From CAYFSS01 sp964345975 (GTDB lineage Bacteria; Bacillota; Clostridia; Saccharofermentanales; Fastidiosipilaceae), in assembly GCA_964345975.1 (NCBI GenBank), contig CAYFSS010000024.1, positions 1 to 25,195 on the forward strand: 25,195 nt of DNA, written 5' to 3'. Shown here in pieces: positions 20,994-25,195 of the stretch. The position numbers and the translations under genes were made by a program. Positions within the stretch are counted from its first letter, which is position 1, and each line of letters starts with the position of its first letter. The notes beneath the pieces were generated by a model, which saw only the letters and a list, made by a program, of their open reading frames with translations, was not told the DNA's origin and did not search any database.

Positions 20994-21137
20994 ATGAATA
21001 CATATAGAGAGATGACCTTCATGAGGTCAAACGATAAGCCCGTAAACCGGGCAGCCATTAGGCCCCTGAGACGGCCGGAAGATAGGCTCAAAACAGAGCC
21101 GAACATGAGCAACAGCTCATTGGAAGGAGATAGATAA
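20994..21137 (+). CDS. 47-codon ORF between mcsA and clpC
   Basis: The ORF starts with ATG at 20994, GAGGG five bases upstream. It encodes a basic 47-residue peptide beginning MNTYREMTFMRSNDK, with an RPLRRPEDRLK middle and an SSLEGDR end. Its TAA is one base from the clpC ATG, the same stop-N-ATG arrangement as uxaC and its downstream gene, so translational coupling to clpC is possible. It resembles no family that could be recognised, and it has no hint of McsB, membrane segment or signal peptide. The same bases also form a run of hairpins, so the ORF could be a leader peptide or incidental. Codon choice (AGG, CGG, CCC) is less typical than in neighbours. Confidence 0.38.
   Translation: MNTYREMTFMRSNDKPVNRAAIRPLRRPEDRLKTEPNMSNSSLEGDR
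21013..21120 (+). ncRNA. run of hairpins upstream of the clpC ribosome site
   Basis: Five consecutive stems occur within 108 bases: TGACCT/AGGTCA (21013-21029), GCCCG/CGGGC (21038-21052), GGCC/GGCC (21061-21076), GGCTC/GAGCC (21085-21100), and ATGAGC/GCTCAT with an AACA loop (21105-21120). All are perfect in their arms. The last ends two bases before the GGAAGGAG ribosome site of clpC. It could be a cis-acting leader or processing region in the mcsA-clpC mRNA. No known riboswitch or thermometer class was recognised. Confidence 0.45.
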
Positions 21138-21138
21138 T

Positions 21139-23802
21139 ATGGCGATTAAAATTTCACAACGTAGCGGAACGATGTTGGGACGTGCCCTGCTACTCGCCCA
21201 AGCATACGGTCAAAACACCGTTGCACCGGAACACATACTCTACGGAATTCTGGCTGAAGAAGAAGGTATTGCGTATCAAGCGCTAAGAGCCCAGGGCCTA
21301 ACCGTTGATAAATACAAGGCAGCTTTGGATCAGGTCAATGCACGTGAAGCATCGATTACAACGGCCAGAACTCAACTGAATGTCCAAGAGGTCTTGAGAG
21401 CCTTTACACCTCGCTCGAAGAAAGTGATGGAGTATGCGGTCCTCGTGAGCCGTCAACTCGGTCGTGATGTCCTCGAGCCGGAAGACTTCCTCTCAGGCAT
21501 CATTCGCGAGGGGAACAGCGTCGCAAACCAGATCCTCACCGCAGCAAAGGTCAGCTCCGAGACGCTCTTAAGAGATATGCTTGAGCAGATGCAAAGATTC
21601 GGCGGACAGCCCGGATTCGGCGGTGGAGCACAAGGGGGTTTCGGTGAAGCACCGGGTCCCTTCGGCCAGCATGATCAAGGCGGATATCCGGGTCAAGGCC
21701 CGGGCCAAGGTCAAGGCAGTGCACTTGAAGAATATGGTCTCGATCTTACGAAACTGGCTCGCGAAACCAATCCGGATCCCGTCATCGGTCGTACCGATGA
21801 GATCAATCGCGTGATCCAGATCTTATTGCGACGCACCAAGAACAACCCTGTCCTCATCGGTGAACCCGGTGTCGGTAAGACAGCGATTGCTGAAGGATTA
21901 GCCCAGCGCATCGTCGACGGCAGCATGATCGACGATCTGAAGGACAAGCGCTTGATCAGCATCGACTTGACCGGTATGTTGGCCGGCGCCAAGTTCCGCG
22001 GTGAATTCGAAGAACGTATCAAGAACGTGCTCGACGAGGCGAAGGAACAAGAAGATGTCCTACTCTTCATCGACGAACTCCACACCATCATCGGTGCCGG
22101 TGCTTCAGAAGGGACACTTGATGCTTCGAACATCCTAAAGCCCCTCTTGGCTCGCGGTGAAGTTCAGATCATTGGCGCAACAACGCTCGATGAATACCGC
22201 AAGATTGAGCAAGACGGTGCTCTTGAGCGTCGTTTCCAGCCCGTCACGATCGATGAGCCCTCAGAAGAAGAGACCATTGAGATCTTGAAGGGTCTGCGCC
22301 CCAAGTATGAAGAGTTCCACAAGGTCAAAATTACGGACGAAGCCATCGAAGCTGCTGTCAATCTCTCCAAGAGATACATCACAGATCGCTTCTTACCTGA
22401 CAAAGCCATCGACCTGATTGACGAGGGTTCTTCACAGCTTAGGATGAACACCTATGTTGAGCCCGAGCGCATCCGTGAACTCCAAGAAGAGATCTTGGAA
22501 TGCCAGGCGCAGAAGGACACTGCTGCTGAGAATGAAGAATACGAGCAGGCGGCGAAACTTCGCCAGCGTGAACTCAAGCTTCAAAACGAGCTCGAAGAAG
22601 TCCAGACCAAGTGGCAGGAAGAAATCGAGAACGAGATGAACACCTTGGGTGAAGATGAGATCGCAGCGGTTGTCTCGAGCTGGACAGGGGTCCCTGTCCG
22701 ACGTCTCACCGAAGACGATGCCGACAAGCTGCGTCACCTTGAAGATAGAATCCACGATCGCGTCATTGGCCAGGACGAAGCCGTTCAAGCCGTTGCTCGT
22801 GCCATTCGCAGAGGTCGTCTGGGTCTCAAAGATCCTCATCGTCCTGCCGGTTCGTTCATCTTCCTCGGTACAACAGGTGTGGGTAAAACCGAACTCGCTA
22901 AGGCTCTGGCTGAAGTCATGTTTGGTGAAGAAGAGGCTTTGATCCGTGTCGATATGTCCGAGTACATGGAGAAGTTCGACGTCAACAAACTCATCGGTTC
23001 ACCTCCCGGATACGTCGGTTATGACGAAGGTGGTCAACTGACCGAGAAGGTTCGTCGTAGACCCTACTCCGTTGTCCTCTTCGATGAGATCGAAAAAGCC
23101 CATCCCGACGTCTTCAACGTCCTGCTCCAAATCCTGGATGACGGTCGCTTGACGGACGGCCAAGGTCGCACGGTTGACTTCACCAATACGATCATCGTGA
23201 TGACCAGTAATATCGGTGCCCATCTATTGACCAGCGATGTGAGAACCATCGGTTTCGGCCTCGCTTCAAAGTCTGACGAGAAGCCCCAAGATCTCCGTAT
23301 CTACGGCGGCAAGACGTATGATGAAGCTAAAGACTTGGTCATGAAGGAACTACGTAGAGAATTCCGTCCGGAGTTCATCAACCGTATCGATGAGATTATC
23401 TTCTTCGAGATGTTGAGCCGCGAAGCTATGAGCGAGATCGTGCACCTCATGATGCACTCCTTCCGTCTCCGCCTCGCAGTCCTAAACTACGAGTTCTACT
23501 ACAGTGAAGAAGCGGTTGAACAGTTGGCAGAACGTGGCTATGATCCGCAGTACGGTGCACGTCCGCTCCGCCGCGAGATCCAGACCTCCATTGAGGATCT
23601 CTTCAGCGAAGAGATGCTTAGCGGAAGCATCCAAGAAGGCGATAGAGCTTTTGTTGACTATGAGGACGAACATTTTGTGATCCGTCCCATGCGTGACGAA
23701 GATGTGATTGCCTCCGGAGATAAGAAGGGACAAGCTCTTCTTGCCAGCGAAGATGCCATAGAAGTCGAGCTTGAGGAGTTAGAAGAGATTTCGGAAGCTT
23801 AA
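21139..23802 (+). CDS. clpC: ClpC AAA+ unfoldase
   Basis: ClpC is the ATP-driven Hsp100 unfoldase that feeds ClpP, 887 residues, somewhat above the usual ~810-820. The order is: Clp-N double repeat (about 1-150), a Gly/Gln/Pro-rich linker (about 153-194, longer than normal), AAA+ D1 with Walker A GEPGVGKT (241-248) and Walker B LFIDE (D312, E313), a coiled middle/UVR domain (about 440-500), and D2 with Walker A GTTGVGKT (577-584) and Walker B VVLFDE (D649, E650). The ClpP-docking IGF loop is at 704-706. The tail after about 850 is acidic. GGAAGGAG precedes the ATG. It is the last gene of the CtsR operon, followed by a strong terminator. In Bacillus it degrades arginine-phosphorylated proteins, but no McsB kinase is encoded here. 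Confidence 0.97.
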   Translation: MAIKISQRSGTMLGRALLLAQAYGQNTVAPEHILYGILAEEEGIAYQALRAQGLTVDKYKAALDQVNAREASITTARTQLNVQEVLRAFTPRSKKVMEYAVLVSRQLGRDVLEPEDFLSGIIREGNSVANQILTAAKVSSETLLRDMLEQMQRFGGQPGFGGGAQGGFGEAPGPFGQHDQGGYPGQGPGQGQGSALEEYGLDLTKLARETNPDPVIGRTDEINRVIQILLRRTKNNPVLIGEPGVGKTAIAEGLAQRIVDGSMIDDLKDKRLISIDLTGMLAGAKFRGEFEERIKNVLDEAKEQEDVLLFIDELHTIIGAGASEGTLDASNILKPLLARGEVQIIGATTLDEYRKIEQDGALERRFQPVTIDEPSEEETIEILKGLRPKYEEFHKVKITDEAIEAAVNLSKRYITDRFLPDKAIDLIDEGSSQLRMNTYVEPERIRELQEEILECQAQKDTAAENEEYEQAAKLRQRELKLQNELEEVQTKWQEEIENEMNTLGEDEIAAVVSSWTGVPVRRLTEDDADKLRHLEDRIHDRVIGQDEAVQAVARAIRRGRLGLKDPHRPAGSFIFLGTTGVGKTELAKALAEVMFGEEEALIRVDMSEYMEKFDVNKLIGSPPGYVGYDEGGQLTEKVRRRPYSVVLFDEIEKAHPDVFNVLLQILDDGRLTDGQGRTVDFTNTIIVMTSNIGAHLLTSDVRTIGFGLASKSDEKPQDLRIYGGKTYDEAKDLVMKELRREFRPEFINRIDEIIFFEMLSREAMSEIVHLMMHSFRLRLAVLNYEFYYSEEAVEQLAERGYDPQYGARPLRREIQTSIEDLFSEEMLSGSIQEGDRAFVDYEDEHFVIRPMRDEDVIASGDKKGQALLASEDAIEVELEELEEISEA

Positions 23803-23867
23803 GACGTTCAACATTCGATTGACCTGCAACTGAACTAAATATTGTCTAGCGAGAGCTGACAAATCAT

Positions 23868-23901
23868 AGGACCTTCCCATGAATCCGGGGAGGTCCTTTT
23901 T
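23868..23901 (+). terminator. intrinsic terminator of the ctsR-clpC operon
   Basis: AGGACCTTCCC pairs with GGGGAGGTCCT (11 pairs including one G-U) around an 8-base loop, followed by TTTTT. It lies 66 bases past the clpC stop. Confidence 0.92.
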
Positions 23902-24056
23902 GTTTGTAAAGAAGATGCACAGCGATATTGGACAAAGTATTAGAGGAACGTATGAGATTCTAAGACGAACTTGAAAACGCATGATTGCCCTGCTAAGTTA
24001 TCAGCCTTATGCGCATCCCATAATGCTTCGCTAGGGTTGTTAGAGGAGAAATAATC

Positions 24057-25121
24057 GTGGCCATTGAGAGATACATCGTTAGCAAAGACCCTGAACACTA
24101 CGAATCATTTCCGGACATAGCCCAATTAAACAGCGGCGAATTACTTTGTGTTTTCAATGAACTGAAATCTCATGGTGATCGTTCCTACTCTCGTGTTGCT
24201 ATGGTGCGTAGCCAAGATAAAGGGAAGACTTGGAGCGAGAAAGAATGGCTGGTCGATGCAACATATTCAGAGGACGCCAGTAGCCATTGGGATTGTCCTC
24301 GAGTATCCGTCTTAGAGGATGGACGGGTTGCTATGCTCTGTGGTTACTTTAAAGACAAAGAGCATCTTCCGGTAGCTTACCTTTGGATCGGTGATGAAGA
24401 GGGGAAGAATTTCGAAGTCGTCAATGACACTCTCTTTGAAGGCATCGTCCCCGATAAATTATTTGTGACGTCTAGCGGTCGTTGGATCGTTACGTGTCAT
24501 TACGGTGACCTCGATGGCTTTACCAATCTCCAGCAAAGAATGTGGTATTCCGATGATGAAGGTAAAACCTGGGAAGGTCCTATTATTATCGGCAAAGATG
24601 AGCGCTATAACCTATGTGAAGGCTCCATCATCGAGCTTGAGCCGGGAACTCTTGCCTGTCTCATGAGGGAAAATTCTGCACTCAATTTTGAATGTCCGGT
24701 AGCTCTATCGCGTGATAACGGTGAAACCTGGGGAGAGATCCACTTCATCCCGCTTTCGGGTTGTCATCGACCGGTTGCAGGTCATCTATCGACCGGTGAG
24801 ATTCTCGTCACATACCGGTATCGTCAAGGATCGCAATTCGGCTGGCTTGGTCACTGGACGCAAAACACATTCCTTGCCATTACCGATAAAGAGACCATTC
24901 TAAGCGAAGGAGATCGCAAGAAACAGAAGGCTCGGATCATGCCCCTTAACTACGACACAAGCTATGAGTCCGATTTGGGTTATACCGGTTGGGTCGAGCT
25001 GGAGAACGAAGAAATCTACATCGTCGACTACATGCGTGGTGAAGAGCCCAAGTGCTATATTCATGCCGTTTCCCTGACAAGGGATGACATTGGCGGGGAG
25101 CGATTGGGTTCAGATCGTTAA
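24057..25121 (+). CDS. cytoplasmic sialidase-fold (Asp-box/BNR) protein
   Basis: The protein is 354 residues with a predicted six-bladed beta-propeller of the sialidase superfamily. Three Asp-boxes of the form S-x-D-x-G-x-T-W are visible: SQDKGKTW (52-59), SDDEGKTW (165-172) and SRDNGETW (218-225). There is no signal peptide or carbohydrate-binding module, so it should be cytoplasmic. The start is GTG at 24057 with GAGGAG eight bases upstream. The N-terminal arginine of classical sialidases (FRIP) is replaced by ESFPDIAQL, so true sialidase activity is doubtful. Many such proteins are annotated as exo-alpha-sialidase or glycoside hydrolase without proof. It is a single gene between the clpC terminator and the window end. 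A role in breakdown of imported oligosaccharides would fit the uronate theme but is a guess. Confidence 0.8.
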   Translation: MAIERYIVSKDPEHYESFPDIAQLNSGELLCVFNELKSHGDRSYSRVAMVRSQDKGKTWSEKEWLVDATYSEDASSHWDCPRVSVLEDGRVAMLCGYFKDKEHLPVAYLWIGDEEGKNFEVVNDTLFEGIVPDKLFVTSSGRWIVTCHYGDLDGFTNLQQRMWYSDDEGKTWEGPIIIGKDERYNLCEGSIIELEPGTLACLMRENSALNFECPVALSRDNGETWGEIHFIPLSGCHRPVAGHLSTGEILVTYRYRQGSQFGWLGHWTQNTFLAITDKETILSEGDRKKQKARIMPLNYDTSYESDLGYTGWVELENEEIYIVDYMRGEEPKCYIHAVSLTRDDIGGERLGSDR

Positions 25122-25165
25122 GTTCTTATGAACTGCTCAATGACCAACCATGCCCGCTTTCACAC

Positions 25166-25195
25166 AAAAAAGCCCCCAGCCATAAACCGGAAGCT
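25166..25195. terminator. left arm of a probable terminator cut by the window edge
   Basis: AAAAAAGCCCCCAGC looks like the A-run and first arm of an intrinsic terminator whose other arm lies beyond 25195. It would serve this operon or a convergent gene to the right. Confidence 0.35.

Noticed and set aside
20994..21137. Remnant of mcsB
   Set aside because: The peptide shows none of the phosphagen-kinase motifs (such as the N-terminal SSRVRLARN segment), so it is not a visible mcsB fragment.

Overview
The window looks like chromosomal DNA of a Bacillota, most likely a Clostridia-type anaerobe. Supporting signs are a ctsR-mcsA-clpC locus behind a CtsR-type operator, an EpsC-type serine acetyltransferase, two CUT1-type sugar ABC importers without their own ATPase, strong AGGAGG-like ribosome sites, and GTG/TTG starts. 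Species cannot be named from sequence reading alone.

Left region (1-9922, minus strand) is a D-galacturonate/uronate utilisation operon. In transcription order it holds a Gfo/Idh/MocA oxidoreductase (8494-9765), a single 957-residue protein that fuses tagaturonate reductase (UxaB) to altronate dehydratase (UxaA) (5610-8483), a sugar-binding protein (4030-5349), two permeases (2704-3615, 1822-2688), uronate isomerase UxaC (348-1751), and the start of a second Gfo/Idh/MocA oxidoreductase that runs off the left edge (1-346). An AraC-type regulator (9923-10891) is divergent from it. UxaC, UxaB and UxaA together take galacturonate to 2-keto-3-deoxygluconate. The later kinase and aldolase are not in the window.

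Middle region (11242-15958) holds a secreted NlpC/P60 hydrolase and, convergent with it across a bidirectional terminator, a second importer of the LplABC/YtcQ-YteP-YtcP type. That type often handles oligosaccharides, including pectin-derived ones. Its promoter region carries a 12-bp perfect inverted repeat.

The 15959-19315 region holds a DEDDh exonuclease with a zinc-ribbon-like tail, an APH-fold kinase, a convergent intergenic stretch with several strong hairpins, and cysE on the minus strand. cysE is divergent from ctsR and shares its operator region.

The 19375-23901 region is the CtsR-controlled proteostasis operon ctsR-mcsA-(47-codon ORF)-clpC. The arginine kinase gene mcsB, usually between mcsA and clpC, is absent. 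In its place are a small ORF and a run of perfect hairpins abutting the clpC ribosome site. The right end holds a cytoplasmic sialidase-fold (Asp-box) protein.

A recurring oddity is short tandem DNA repeats, several with an 18-bp (six-codon) period. They occur inside the left-edge oxidoreductase, at the stop codon of uxaBA, and inside mcsA, with a 15-bp array between transporter genes. No tRNA, rRNA, CRISPR, insertion sequence or phage gene was seen.
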